Counted from the first letter of the stretch, positions 43,302 through 54,059 are shown. The stretch is DNA of 64,000 bases from Chaetoderma sp. LZ-2023a (GCA_034401795.1 CM067359.1:140133923-140197922), one strand, 5' to 3'. The notes: generated by a model from the letters alone, not told the origin. Numbers and translations: made by a program.

Positions 43302-44369
43302 GTGTCCTTTGCTCAATCCTCTGTTCCGTTATCGGTAGCAACAGAGGGGGGAAACTCATCGGGAAATTCGGACGCCGTGATGGCGCTTTTTGCGAGATTT
43401 GAATCGTTTGCCACAGTGTTGACAAAATCGCTCGATGAACGAATTTCTTCTGCGATAAAAGAGGCCAAAAAGCAGGAAGGCTCGTCAAGTTCGGAGGATA
43501 GCCCGAAGGCTAGCGGGCATTCCCGCAAATGGGGGAAGCCGGTCCCTCTGACCTCTAGGCAGGTGTTGGTATCACCAAAGCAGAAGACAAGAGCATCCAG
43601 GCTCTTGAAGGTGTGCTCGGAGAGTGCATCAGATAAAATCCACTTAAGACTTGAGGGTGACGGGCATAATCCTCAAGCAGTGGTGGCGTCGGCTGAAACC
43701 GGCGTCCATGAGGCCAGTCCTTATGATAATGCCAATTTTACGGTGGTTCCGGTAGTTACAGTTGTCTCTAGAGCGCCTGTTTCTAAGAGGTCGATACCTA
43801 GTCTTGCTAGTTCCGGTTCCGTTGTGGTGGACTCGGGTTTACTTCCGTTTTCCGCATCTCAATCTTTTTCCGTACGAACTTCCGGTCTAGCAAGACATCC
43901 AGGTCTTCAAGATCCGGTTCCGTCTTCGGTGGTTTCCGTTTCCGGTAGGACTTCCGGTTTAGTGGGTAATCCAGGTCGGCAAGATCCGGTTACCACTTCC
44001 GTACCGGCCACTTCTGGTCTGTCTTCCATTTATGTAGGACATCCGGGTCCTAGAGATCTGGTACCTACTTCCGTTTCCGGTTCTATTAGCGCTTCCGGCC
44101 ATTCCGGATATTCGGAGTCTGAGGACTGCTTTTATTTTCGAATTCCAGTAGAGGCGTTTTCCGTTTCCGGTTTGGACGCTAGTCAGTACACTTCCGCTTC
44201 CGGTCTTAGGGGTGTACTTCCGGGTCGTCCAGACCTGGATAGACTTCCGTTTTCCATTTCTGGTTTCATGAGAGCTTCCGGAAGAATGCATATCCGGGTC
44301 TGTTGGACCCGGCATTGCATTGTTCATCAATTTCCGGTTCCGTTTTTTTCAGTTTCCTCTTCTGGTTAG
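43302..44369 (+). CDS. DIRS-B gag-like ORF with Ser/Gly repeats
   Basis: 355 codons. Residues 1-60 contain a probable helix (AVMALFARFESFATVLTKSL). Residues 60-110 are basic and Ser-rich. Residues 170-275 repeat a unit like TSGL.HPG.QDPV.TSVSG about three times, written in DNA as ACTTCCGG and CATCCGGG words that continue past the stop to about 44,640. Position and composition suggest the gag structural protein. It is the longest undisturbed frame in this element. The C-terminal residues after 320 look out of frame. Confidence 0.5.
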   Translation: MSFAQSSVPLSVATEGGNSSGNSDAVMALFARFESFATVLTKSLDERISSAIKEAKKQEGSSSSEDSPKASGHSRKWGKPVPLTSRQVLVSPKQKTRASRLLKVCSESASDKIHLRLEGDGHNPQAVVASAETGVHEASPYDNANFTVVPVVTVVSRAPVSKRSIPSLASSGSVVVDSGLLPFSASQSFSVRTSGLARHPGLQDPVPSSVVSVSGRTSGLVGNPGRQDPVTTSVPATSGLSSIYVGHPGPRDLVPTSVSGSISASGHSGYSESEDCFYFRIPVEAFSVSGLDASQYTSASGLRGVLPGRPDLDRLPFSISGFMRASGRMHIRVCWTRHCIVHQFPVPFFSVSSSG

Positions 44370-44640
44370 TCTGTACATCCGGATTGTAGGATCTTGATCA
44401 TTTCCGGTAGTCTACTTCCGGTTTTATCCATTTCTTTTTCCTTTTTTCCACATCCGGATTTCGTACAGCCGGGGATAGGGTCATTTCCGGTTTTACCCGG
44501 CATTACATTGTTCATCCATTTCCGGGTTTTCAGCTTCCTCTTCCGGTAATTCTGTACATCCGGGTTGTAGGATTTTGATCAGTTTCCGGTAGTATACTTC
44601 CGGGTTTATGCATTTCCGTTTCCCTTTTTCCATATCCGCT
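43800..44640 (+). repeat. TTCCGG-rich degenerate repeat within DIRS-B
   Basis: TTCCGGTTT, ATCCGGGT and related words recur every 15-40 bases through the gag C-terminus and beyond its stop. Confidence 0.7.
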
Positions 44641-46530
44641 TTCCTAGAATCTAGTCATCTTCTTGCCTAAGAATTAGTCTTATTTCCATTTTTGTTTAAT
44701 ATTGGGAATGTTTAATGGCTGAAAATAGTCATTCCAAGTCATTGCCAGTCTTGTAGTCTCTCTTGGAATTGTAGTCTATTCAGACATTTATTCGTTTATC
44801 AGCGACAATTTTCAGCGTAATTAAAGACTCCTGACTGGTTACCGTATGGGATTTTGTTGCAGATTATTTTCTATGCGCATTTCATAAGCCGATAAGTCAG
44901 GTGGTATTCTACGCATTATTTCGAGATACGATTTTTGCTTTCATCCAACTTTAGATGGCCAGTTGTCTTCGGGCCATTCAGCCTTTTTTCTCGCTCCTTT
45001 TACCTCTTATGTCGGCAGGTTGACATATTTATTTAACCAAAGGGAGTTTATTTGTGGAGGGGATAACCCTGATTCTTAAGTAAATCGTAGTATAATTTCG
45101 TCAGTCGCTGAAAAGAATTAGATTCAATAAAGGTTTCATAGGATCATTATGAGTACAGGATTAATGTCTACAAGTACATTATTCGCTTAGAAAGGATAAT
45201 CAATCGGATAAGGGGGCAGGAAGGAGGAATATGAGTCGGATTCTTCTGCGTTGACATAGTTTCGGTGAGTTCGTTTTGTTTTCATTTTTCCCAGATTTTT
45301 GTTTGGTTTTCCTTTTATAGCGTAAATTTTGCTCTATTTTGACTGGGTTGCTGCGGGCCTTCGGACGGGGGTTTCGGGGGGCGGGGCTCGGGATTTGCTG
45401 GGTATTTTGGGGGCAGTTTGGCTGAGGGTTGTTGGTGAGGCCACCGGCAATTTTCGGTCGGATTATTCCCGGACTATTCAGTGAGTCTTGGGTTTTTGCT
45501 CATTGAGGTTGTTGTCTGGGGGTTGGCGGCGGGCCGGTTGGAGTGGGGTTGGGGTTGCGCTGGAGGGGGGAAGAGCGGACGAGAATCTTTGGATTTAAGC
45601 ATCCACCAACTATTTCGGTCAAAATGTTTTCTAAATCTTTGCAAGTCCAGAGATATTACAGTTGTAATATGTCGTCTGCAAAATTCAGTATTCAATCAGT
45701 TAATATCTAGTATCAGTGTTCAATCTTTCCTTTCTTTGGGATTTCTAACACAATGTCATTTGTTAGTACAAAGATGAAATTATTGATGCTAAGACTATAA
45801 ATATAAGAATCAATAAATTTATTAAAATCTTTTAAGTTTCTGCCTCGTGGCATAAATATCGAATTGTTTAGGATATCTAATTTATCAGCAAGCCCGAGCG
45901 GCTAGGCAACCGTTGATGTATTCAATGCAATTTTTTATTAAATCTCCATTGTTATACGATGTTTAAATTAGATAGTCTAAGGTGGGCCATAGTTCTCTTA
46001 TCAGGACCTTGTGACTTGTCATGTATGCTATTCATAGAATTGTGATAACGGTCATCACTAGTGACTTTCCCGTAGTTCATGTAGATCTCGGGCACATGAT
46101 TTGGCTATATATTGACTCTAACACTCCCATAGACTTACTATGGGGTTTTGGTTTGCCACAATCTCTGGTTAAATCTCTGTAAATAATATTATCTATAATT
46201 TTTGCAGAGTCTTTAGCATTATTAATAAGTTAGGCTATACTGATATGACCCTTTTTGGTCTCCATTCAGAGTAAGCGGTATTATTAAAATATCCATAATA
46301 AACGTGAGTTACCTATTTAGTGAGGACTAAGCATTATGATATAGCCCAGGATTTTTGGCATATGTAATCTATGTGTTTTCTATGAGCACTCCTCTTTAGC
46401 ATATAGTAAGTTTGACTCTTCTTTAAGGGGGGGCCCTTATTAAAAGGGGCTAGATATTCTTGGATCTAGAATCCTTCTATGTAGTCTCCTCTTCCAAAAA
46501 GGTTTTCTGTTCCTTATTATTAGAAGCTAT
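44640..46530 (+). other. DIRS-B region expected to hold RT; none recognised
   Basis: By position this should encode RT and most of RNase H, but stops are dense in all frames and no YxDD box was found. 45,481-45,780 has a different composition (GGTTGTTGTCTGGGGGTTGG) and may be a separate insertion. Confidence 0.4.
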
Positions 46531-47000
46531 TAGCTTTAGAGGGGTTGTTGTTTGTCTATGATTGTCAGGGAGTCTATAGAAGAGGCTATTCATTGGAAAG
46601 TAGATCCAGGCTTCTGTGCATTGGTTGGATTGTCTGTTAGGCTTCTAAATCTCGATTCGTTCCGTCATGGCAATGGGGTTTTCTTTCATTTTTAGAAGGA
46701 GGAATGAGGTTTAGTCTTCTGGATTGTCCTCTAGTAGAGCTGTTCGCGGCCTCGCTGAATGCTCAGATCTTCTCTTACATGTCTCCTTTTCTGGACTGTC
46801 AACCCCTGGGGGGTGGATGCTCTGTCTCAAGAGTGGACAGGAATGTTCGCCTATGCCTTCTCTCGAACGATTTTGATTCAGTTAGTTTTGAAGAGGGTCA
46901 AGGATCAGGTTTGCGAAATTCTTCTGATAGCTCCCTGTTGGCCAAAGAGGATTTGGTTTTTAGACCTTCTAGATTTTCTCTTAAGTAAGAGGTCTTTGTG
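46530..47000 (+). pseudogene. DIRS-B RNase H end and RT-polyprotein tail, broken
   Basis: A degenerate counterpart of the RNase H tail (GTTGTTTGTCTATGATTG, cf. VVSYIN in DIRS-A) is followed by VELFAASLNAQIFSYMSPF in one frame. GVDALSQEWTGMFAYAF and EILLIAPCWPKRIWFLDLL follow in the next frame. The last words align with DIRS-A ISWRGMHAYVYPP and LIAPFWPSRVWFTDLL. At least one frameshift and several stops are present. Confidence 0.7.
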
Positions 47001-47099
47001 TGCATCCAAATCCAATAAATTTTAGTCTGTGTGTCTGGAGAATCTCGAGTCTGAAGTCCTCGAGAATAAGGTTTCTTCTGATATCAGGAAATGATTGAC

Positions 47100-48020
47100 T
47101 CTGCCAGAAGGGATTCGACCCGTTGAGTTTACAAGGGTCGATTTAAAAAATTTAGGTGAATGATGTTCAGACCAAGGTTTCGTGCCCGATTCTGGTTCGA
47201 TACCCACATTATTAGATTTTTTATCTTATCTGTTTGATTATTTTCATTTGTCAGTTATTACGGTCAGGGAGTATAGATTTTCTCTGGCGTCATCCCTTCC
47301 TTGTCTTCTGTATGCCGATGTCAAGGATACTAAGACTCTTAATAGCTTTATTAGAGGTCTAAGTAATATTCGTCCTCCGATTGCTAAGTCTTTTCCTTCC
47401 TGGAGTTGGGCTGTGGTTCTTCAAGTTTTGGCAGGTCGCCATTTTGAACCTATTTCTTCTACCAGTAGTAAGCTTGGTTTTGTTTTTAATTGCCAAAGCT
47501 GTTTTTTCTTGTTGCTACAGCCTCTGTTAGAAGGCGTTCAAGAGATTCATGCTCTTTCTGCTGAAAAGGAGAGATTTATAGTTTCAGGAGACGGCTTTGA
47601 TATCCCAGAAGGAATTTTTTATCTATAACTCGAACTAACCGCTATCCTGCTAGTCCGATCATTTTAAAATCTTTTTCGTCTGTCGCCATCCAAAAAATGT
47701 TGGTGTCCTATTAGGGCATTAGGGACCTTCAATCAGCGATCAGATGTTATAAGAATTGATCCATCTCATGTATGTTTTTCCTATGAGGAAGAGTTATCTA
47801 AGCCGGTCTCAAATTCTTCGATTGTCAGATGGATTTTGAGAGAATACTTAAGCCTTGTTATGAGATAGCCCTACCGGATCAAATTAATCTCTCCCTTATT
47901 AAAGCCGATGACGGTAGAGGTATGGCTACTTCTTTCGCTCTTTTTGAGGGATCGTCTTTAGATGAGATCATGCAGGTAGCAGGAGGGAAATGTGAATACA
48001 CCTTACATCCTTTTAGCTCA
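47100..48020 (+). pseudogene. DIRS-B tyrosine recombinase, inactivated
   Basis: 47,182-47,628 encodes a clear homologue of the DIRS-A recombinase middle (FIRGLSNIRPPIAKSFPSW, then EIHALSAEKERFIVSGDG). 47,829-48,010 matches its end (RGMATSFALFEGSSLDEIM). The catalytic positions are lost: the ARRRSE arginine is replaced (LEGVQE), the His of HxxR reads Asp (ADDGR), the Trp is Gly (VAGGKCE), and no Tyr stands at the nucleophile position. Stops and frameshifts separate the parts. Confidence 0.75.
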
Positions 48021-48040
48021 AAGATCAGAGTGCAGGCTAA

Positions 48041-48545
48041 TCATGGTGTGATTGAGCTAAATGCACTATTAGGTTACGTTATTAGCATTTGGATAAGATT
48101 GATTTAATTTTATCCTTGTTTGTTAACTAAAAAGCCGAAGACTATTTACCAAGCACTTCCCACCATTTTCGTTAGGACTATGCGTCTGTGAGATAGGGTG
48201 AGAGTCTTCTTTTGGTTTTTAGTTATTTCTTTAAGTTCAAGTTGTTCGTATTTGCTAATCACGGTGTGATTGAGCTAAATGCTATATTAGGTTATGTTGT
48301 TAACATTTGGATAAGAGTGATTTAATTTATCCTTGTTTGTTAACCAAAAAAGCCGAAGACTATTTACCAATCACTTTCCACCATTTTCGTTAAGACTCTG
48401 CGTTGGTGAGAAATGGTGAGTCTTCTTTTGGTTTTTATTTATTTCTTTAAGTTCAAGTTGTTCTTATTTGCTAATCACGGTGTGATTGAGCTAAATGCAC
48501 TAATATGTTATGTTATTAACATAGGGATAAGATTGGTTTGATTTT
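48041..48545 (+). repeat. About 218-bp tandem repeat in the DIRS-B 3' region
   Basis: GGTGTGATTGAGCTAAATGC recurs at about 48,045, 48,263 and 48,480, followed each time by GGATAAGA(T/G)TG and AAAGCCGAAGACTATTTACC. About 2.3 units. Confidence 0.85.
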
Positions 48546-48573
48546 TATCCTGGTTTATTGCCAAATCTACGGG

Positions 48574-48704
48574 TTTAGCAAGTAGTGATTGAACGGTAAT
48601 GGATGTTTTTGTGGTGTAATAACAACCCCCCACAGACCCCCCTTGCGGGTTGGTCTGTTGTTTTATTAACCACTATAAAAACATACTTACCATTCAATCA
48701 CTAC
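48574..48704. repeat. DIRS-B internal complementary region
   Basis: TAGCAAGTAGTGATTGAACG to GTGGTGTAATAACAAC equals the reverse complement of the left end. ACAGACCCCCCTTGCGGG to TTCAATCACTAC equals that of the right end. Confidence 0.9.
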
Positions 48705-48773
48705 GACCCGACCTCAACCACCCCGCATGGTAAGATTTGAGAATCAGAATTTAAATATTTTGCACTTAAATTT

Positions 48774-49027
48774 AGAAAAGTGAATCTGTTTCCTATTCGG
48801 GATCTGATGCGCATGCGCAAGCGCGCTTAGCGACAAGCGTCACTATGAGGTGAGTATAGACTGGTGCCAGTCTATACCTGACGGTAGGCTGGAGGTGGGA
48901 CTCAACCAGTAGCCTGGTTGAGGGTCCATAGGAATAGGATTAGGCATGGGGAGGTGTGTATGCAGGCATAAAAATCTTATTCTGATAGCAAAATGCAAAT
49001 AATTGATTTAGCAAGTAGTGATTGAAC
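48774..49027 (-). repeat. DIRS-B right inverted terminal repeat
   Basis: Mirror of 42,352-42,605, with a few substitutions. Confidence 0.88.
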
Positions 49028-49099
49028 AGTAAGTATGTTTTTATAGTCGTTAATAAAACAACAGACCAACCCGCAAGGGGGGTCTGTGGTTTTTTTAAA

Positions 49100-49390
49100 A
49101 GTTATTAAAACATTTCTTTTCCTATTTAATGGTTTGTTTATAAAGCACAGGTCATCTAGCTCCCTTGTGTGTATGCGGGACCAATATCCTGAATGGGTTA
49201 TGTATATATAATAATGATCCAGCTCACGCCATAATTAATAATAATAATGGCGTTTCTATGGTAACGCCAGCATGAGAATTGGCAAGTAAATGTCTTTATA
49301 TATTGGTTATTTTTCTTGGGTTCCAAGTGGTGTGTAGATTTAACAATTTCCACCATATAGCTCAAAGATACCGACAATATAAAAAAATAA
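49100..49390. other. AT-rich spacer
   Basis: No feature recognised. Confidence 0.35.
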
Positions 49391-49394
49391 ATGG

Positions 49395-49580
49395 TTAAAA
49401 ACGGCTTCTGCAGTTGTCTTGGGAAATGGCCATAGTTGCGGACCAAGAGAGGACATTGTTTGAAAATTTAGCATTGTGATGACTGGCTCGGTAACCGAGG
49501 CAGTCATTCCAGTGATAAATTTTCAAAAATACCTTGGTCTGCAGATGGACATTTTCTATGAGAAAAATACAATTTATTAA
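49395..49580. repeat. F1 element bounded by TTAA
   Basis: ACGGCTTCTGCAGTTG through CTCGGTAACCGAGGC to TTTATTAA; shorter than usual. Confidence 0.7.
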
Positions 49581-49735
49581 CCCTTACCACTCTGATGTCA
49601 CTATTTTGTCTTTTACCTGTCAATAGCAAAGAAACTGGTGTACATTTTTCAACAATTTTGGTGGATGATGTTGCTGTCTTTGACAGCACGATCTTCCACC
49701 AAATTTGTTGAAAAATGTACACCAGTTCATCTTTA
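49577..49735. repeat. F5 fold-back element
   Basis: TTAACCCTTACCACTCTG at the left; AACTGGTGTACATTTTTC and its mirror meet at GCTGTCTTTGACAGC. The right terminus (CAGAGTTGTAAGGGTTAA) is seen in another copy, at about 51,933-51,950. Confidence 0.7.
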
Positions 49736-50438
49736 TACCCACGTTTTGAAAAAATGTCAGGGATATTGTAATCGCCTCCGTCCGTCTGTTGGGTGGAATT
49801 CAACCAAATTTGGTAAGTAGGTTACCCATAGGAATGCAATTTGTACGACAATATTTAGATTAGGCTGTGCCCCCAAGGGGGCATGGCAAGGGTCAAAAGG
49901 TCAAATTGGTTATAATGCATCTCACCCCAAAGCGTTGGGCAGAATTCAACCAAATTTGGTATGTGGGTTACTAATAGGAATGCGCTTTGCAAGACGAGAT
50001 GTAGATTAGGCTCCGCCCTCAAGGGTGTGTGACAGAGGTCAAAAGGTCAAATTGATTGTATGTCTCACGTCCGTCATGCTAACTCCTCGCAAACTGTTTG
50101 GGTGGAGTTCAACCAAATTTCGTAACTAGGTTACACATAGGAATGCAATTTGCAAGACGATATTTAGATTAGGCTCGGCCCCCACCCCAAGGAATGTGGC
50201 AGGGGTAGTGCTGTGAGTCAGAAAATTTTCCCAAAAGAAAATTTTCCGGAAAATTTACCAACATATTTTCCCAGAAAATTTTCCGCTCACCTAAGGATGC
50301 AATTGCAAATTTTTATTTCCCTATTGCATTAATACCGATGCTTTTGCTACTAATATAAGTTAATAGATTTAGATTTGTATCATCTATTGCCATGGCTGAA
50401 ATGGCTTGCATCAGGTTACACTATCACTATAGTTCAGA

Positions 50439-50444
<6 letters not shown>

Positions 50445-50509
<65 letters not shown>

Positions 50510-50513
50510 GAAT
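50445..50513. repeat. (GAT)n microsatellite
   Basis: About 22 units with one GGT interruption. Confidence 0.95.
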
Positions 50514-50904
50514 GTAACATAATGATGATTGATGATCAGACAATTGAAAAGTAATGTGCATACATGACAGTACATGTAAGTCATTATATATTTCATGATG
50601 ATGATTTATTTGATCCCAACTGATATTTGATGGAATGTAAAAGATGACTTCTGATAGACACCAAAATAGGCCTGTAATGACAAAAATGAACTGTTGAGCT
50701 AAATATGAAACTTACTCACTTCAGTTAGTCACATGTTAATCAGGCGGTGTAAAGGGCATGTAATGTGACAGTTGCTTTAGTCATTAAGCTTTCAAAATAA
50801 TTTGTTTAAAAATAACCATTCGTTTTTTTCTTACACTTAAATTGGTAAAAATTAGCAGGCAGCCTGTCAAACAAATAATCAGACAGCCCTGCTGTGCCTG
50901 CACC

Positions 50905-50983
50905 CACCCACCCACCCACACGCATGCATGCACGCACGCACACATGCAGGCAGGCAGGCACGCACACACACACACACACACAT
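50905..50983. repeat. CACC/GCAT/CA microsatellite
   Basis: Mixed CACC, GCATGCAC, CAGG and CA runs at the right end of the hAT-like insert. Confidence 0.85.
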
Positions 50984-51849
50984 TACTAGGCAGGGGTCAA
51001 ATTAATTGTCCGTCTCAGTCACGCTAACTCCTCCCAAACTCGTGGGTGGAATTCAACCAAATTTGGTAAGTAGGTTACCCATAGGAATGCAATTTGCAAG
51101 ACGATATTTAGATTAGGCTCTGCCCCTAAGGGGTCAAAAGGTCAAATTGATTGTCCGTCACGCTAACTCTTCCCAAACTGTTGGGTGGAATTCAACCGAA
51201 TTCGGTATGTGGATTACCAATAGGAATGCGTTTTGCAAGATGAGATATAGATTAGGCTCCACCCTCAAGGTGGTGTGACAGGGGTCAAAAGGTCAAATCG
51301 ATTGGCCATCTGTCTGTCACGCTAACTCTTCCCAAACTGTTGCGCAGAATTCAACCAACTTTGGTATGTGGGTTACTAATAGGAATGCGCTTTGCAAGAT
51401 GAGATGTAGATTAGGCTCCGCCCTCAAGGTGGTATGACAGGGGTCAAAAGGTCAAATTGATTGGCCATCTGTCTGTCACACTAACTCCTCCCAAACCGTT
51501 GGGTGGAATTCTAGCAAAATTTGTATATGGGTTACCCATAGGAATGCGCTCTGCAAGGCGACATTTAGGTTAGGCTTTTTCCCCCATGGGGCCATGGCAG
51601 GGTTCAAAATGTCAAATTGATTATAATGCAAAAATAATAGTTTTTATTTTCCATGGCCACGAAAATCGAGTGCACTTTGACGGAAACTCAACCATTGTTT
51701 GCCTGTCCGTCCATCTGTCACTCTAACTCCTTCAAAACTGTTTTGGTGGAATTCAACCAAATTCTGTATACATGTGGGCTGCCCATAGAATTGCATTTCC
51801 ATTCGGCTCCACACCATGGGGGTGTCGCTGAGGGTCAAGATTCCAAAGT

Positions 51850-52500
51850 GGCGAATGTGGGGATATGCGATGATGCGTCATCGACCGAGAAATCTTGTTT
51901 AAATAATTTGAAAATTTCAAATTTTGACATCAGAGTTGTAAGGGTTAAACAAACAAAATTGAGGGTAGTATATATCTCAAAATTAATTCATCTGGACTCC
52001 ATAGCTCTCAACATCTTTGACGGCACAATTGTACATGTGTAGATACATGGTAGCGACCTGTCCTGAAGAGTCAATGATGAAATGATTATACTCAGTCCTA
52101 CCTGTAATTTAGCAAGTTGTAGTTGACATGGATAATATGAAATTTATTTTACTAAAATGTATACATTTTCATAAATGATATATGTGTATCAATAAATGCA
52201 AAGCTCCTGATGATTGTATTTCAGTGACAATTTAGCAGTGGGTGGTGGGGATGGGGGGAGGGTTTCCAAGAGCACATCAGAGGCGAGTTTTAGCTGGCTT
52301 GACCATTACGGTGTTAAATCATCTTTAAAACTAATCATTAGTCTATAACTAGAGCATAGCAGATTGATGACAGAAGTGACCCCCCCAGGCATATATAAAG
52401 TATTGTCATGTATGAAAATAACTAGCAGGTAGCTCTTGCTGGACCTGAGAGATGGTTCATAGATCTGGCCTTCAGTCTGACACTTTTACACCACAGCAAG
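51850..52500. other. Spacer with an F5 right end
   Basis: TGACATCAGAG to AAGGGTTAA at about 51,928-51,950 is an F5 terminus. No gene. Confidence 0.4.
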
Positions 52501-52504
52501 ATAA

Positions 52505-52610
52505 TTAATCATTTGATAATGGTCAAGACATGCCAGGCCATGATGACTATTTTTGAAAATTTTCCGTTTGAATAACTGGTTCATATTCCAGCGGTAAAAT
52601 TGAACAAATG
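52505..52610. repeat. F1 remnant
   Basis: GACTATTTTTGAAAATTTTCC with a short return TTCCAGCGGTAAAATTG. Confidence 0.45.
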
Positions 52611-52611
52611 C

Positions 52612-52822
52612 TTAACACTTTCACCCACAAATCCTGGAAAAGGTATATTCTTTACGATATAAAATCTATTCTGTTGAATATTTTGAAATTAATTTGCCTG
52701 GAAGCCATTGCTGTCTACGGCAGTAACGGCTTCGAGTCAAATTAATTAAAAAATATCCAACAATTTTCCTGTATGCTTGCCTTGAAAATGAGCTATGGGG
52801 AATTCATCAGTGAAAGGGTTAA
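52612..52822. repeat. F2 fold-back element bounded by TTAA
   Basis: TTAACACTTTCACCC at the left and GTGAAAGGGTTAA at the right (211 bp). Centre GCCATTGCTGTCTACGGCAG. Confidence 0.85.
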
Positions 52823-53017
52823 ATTTGAAAGGAAGATGCACACATCCCTGTATTAGAATGTCTAACATTTCCACCTGCAAGTGTTTTGCAGATGTGTCTT
52901 TAAGCTGAAGCACAATGGGAAGCCAGAGTATGTTTTGGCTCATATTCATGCATGGGAGGCATCATAGTTAATAGATGCTTCCCACAGTGGTTCTGACTCA
53001 CACACAGGGGGCACGCT

Positions 53018-53262
53018 TTAACCCTTAGAGGCTCAATCTGGCCAAAAAACAGCATCTGCAGTGATTTTGTGAAATGTCCATTTGCAGACCCAAGAGAAAA
53101 CTATTTTTGAAAGTTTACCACTGGAATAACTGGCTAGGTAACCGGGCCAGTCATTCCAGTGGTAAATTAAAAAAAACCCAGCCATCTCTTGGTCTACAAA
53201 TGAAGATTTTCTGGGAGTAAATTGAAATTTAGAAAAATTAATTTGATGATTTAAAGGGTAAA
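53018..53262. repeat. F1 fold-back element
   Basis: TTAACCCTTAGAGGC at the left, TTTAAAGGGTAA at the right; centre CTAGGTAACCGGGCC. Confidence 0.75.
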
Positions 53263-53434
53263 AAGCCATTATAATACACTTCATTCTACTGCCAGACCTG
53301 TCTTAAGCAACCACCTTTATCATGAGCGAAAAGTTACTCACGATACAGTACAGATCATAAATAAGTTATAATGTTTCCAAAACAAAAACATGTTTAAAAG
53401 TTGATACAATTTTGAACACAATCTAAGTAATGTT

Positions 53435-53780
53435 CTGTTGGCTATTTTGGACATAATTTAATTAGAAGCCTTTGAATGCTTCCAATCTAATTAACCATTT
53501 AATGGTCAAGCTGACCAAAACCAGCCTCTGTTATTCTCTTGTGGAATGTCCATTTACAGGCCAAGAGAATACAATTTTTGAAAATATACCACTGGAATGA
53601 CTGGCTCGATAACCGAACCAGTCATTCCAGTGATAAATTTTCAAAAATTGTATTCTCTTGGCCTGTAAATGGACTTTCAATAGGCAGATATTTAAATTTT
53701 GTTGACCAAATTTAACCATTAAAGGGTTAAATCCAGAATATTCAACAGTATGTTTTGTTTTGCTTTGAAAACAAGGTTAC
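53435..53780. repeat. F2 copy with an F1 inserted at a duplicated TTAA
   Basis: F2 left arm and centre at 53,435-53,490 (TTAGAAGCCTTTGAATGC, TTCCAATCTAA). F1 lies between TTAA at 53,491-53,494 and TTAA at 53,727-53,730. The F2 right arm resumes as ATCCAGAATATTCAACAG. Joining the flanks with one TTAA restores the usual F2 arm (AATTAATTTCAAAATATTC in other copies). Confidence 0.8.
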
Positions 53781-53839
53781 TTCTGAGCTGTACTTTATGC
53801 ACAGCTGGTCTGATTGTATTGTGATTAATCCTGTATGAT

Positions 53840-53935
53840 GTACCATCTGGACACAGATAATTGGTGGTTCTTTAAGACGGATGGTGAAGAGAACCACCTG
53901 CCTTAAAGAACAGCCATCTGTTGGCTCTTAAACCT
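53840..53935. repeat. F6-like fold-back sequence
   Basis: GGTGGTTCTTTAAGACGG against AACCACCTGCCTTAAAGAAC. Confidence 0.55.
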
Positions 53936-54059
53936 GTAACTGTCATTTCAGCCACAAACAGCTCTTGCAGTGGAAATTTCTTGAAAAAATTTGAGAGTTA
54001 AAGGGTTAATGTCAGCTGGTCTCTCTCACAGGATGCATGTACATCATCATCAAGAAATG

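Larger units (their letters stand above)
42320..49090 (+). mobile_element. Second DIRS-type element (DIRS-B), coding capacity lost
   Basis: Inverted terminal repeats at 42,352-42,605 and 48,774-49,027. The internal complementary region (48,574-48,704) is the reverse complement of the joined outer ends, which set the limits at about 42,320 and 49,090. Inside lie a Cys/His segment, a gag-like frame, remnants of RNase H and of the RT-polyprotein tail, and a broken recombinase, in the same order as DIRS-A. The ITR sequence is unrelated to that of DIRS-A, so this is a different lineage. Confidence 0.88.
50206..50988. mobile_element. Non-autonomous hAT-like insertion
   Basis: GGCAGGGG flanks both sides (50,198-50,205 and 50,989-50,996), an 8-bp target duplication. 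Removing the insert restores the satellite word GTGGCAGGGGTCAAA. The termini TAGTGCTGTGAG and, inverted, TAGTAATGTGTG are imperfect inverted repeats. Inside are AAAATTTTCC palindromes, a (GAT)n run and CA repeats, with no transposase. Confidence 0.65.
49770..51840 (-). repeat. About 150-bp satellite, inverted relative to 21.5-22.6 kb
   Basis: GGAATTCAACCAAATTTGG or close variants recur about every 142-165 bp: three units before 50,205 and about five from 51,000. The array is split by the insertion at 50,206-50,988. GGTCAAAAGGTCAAATTGAT closes most units. Confidence 0.8.
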
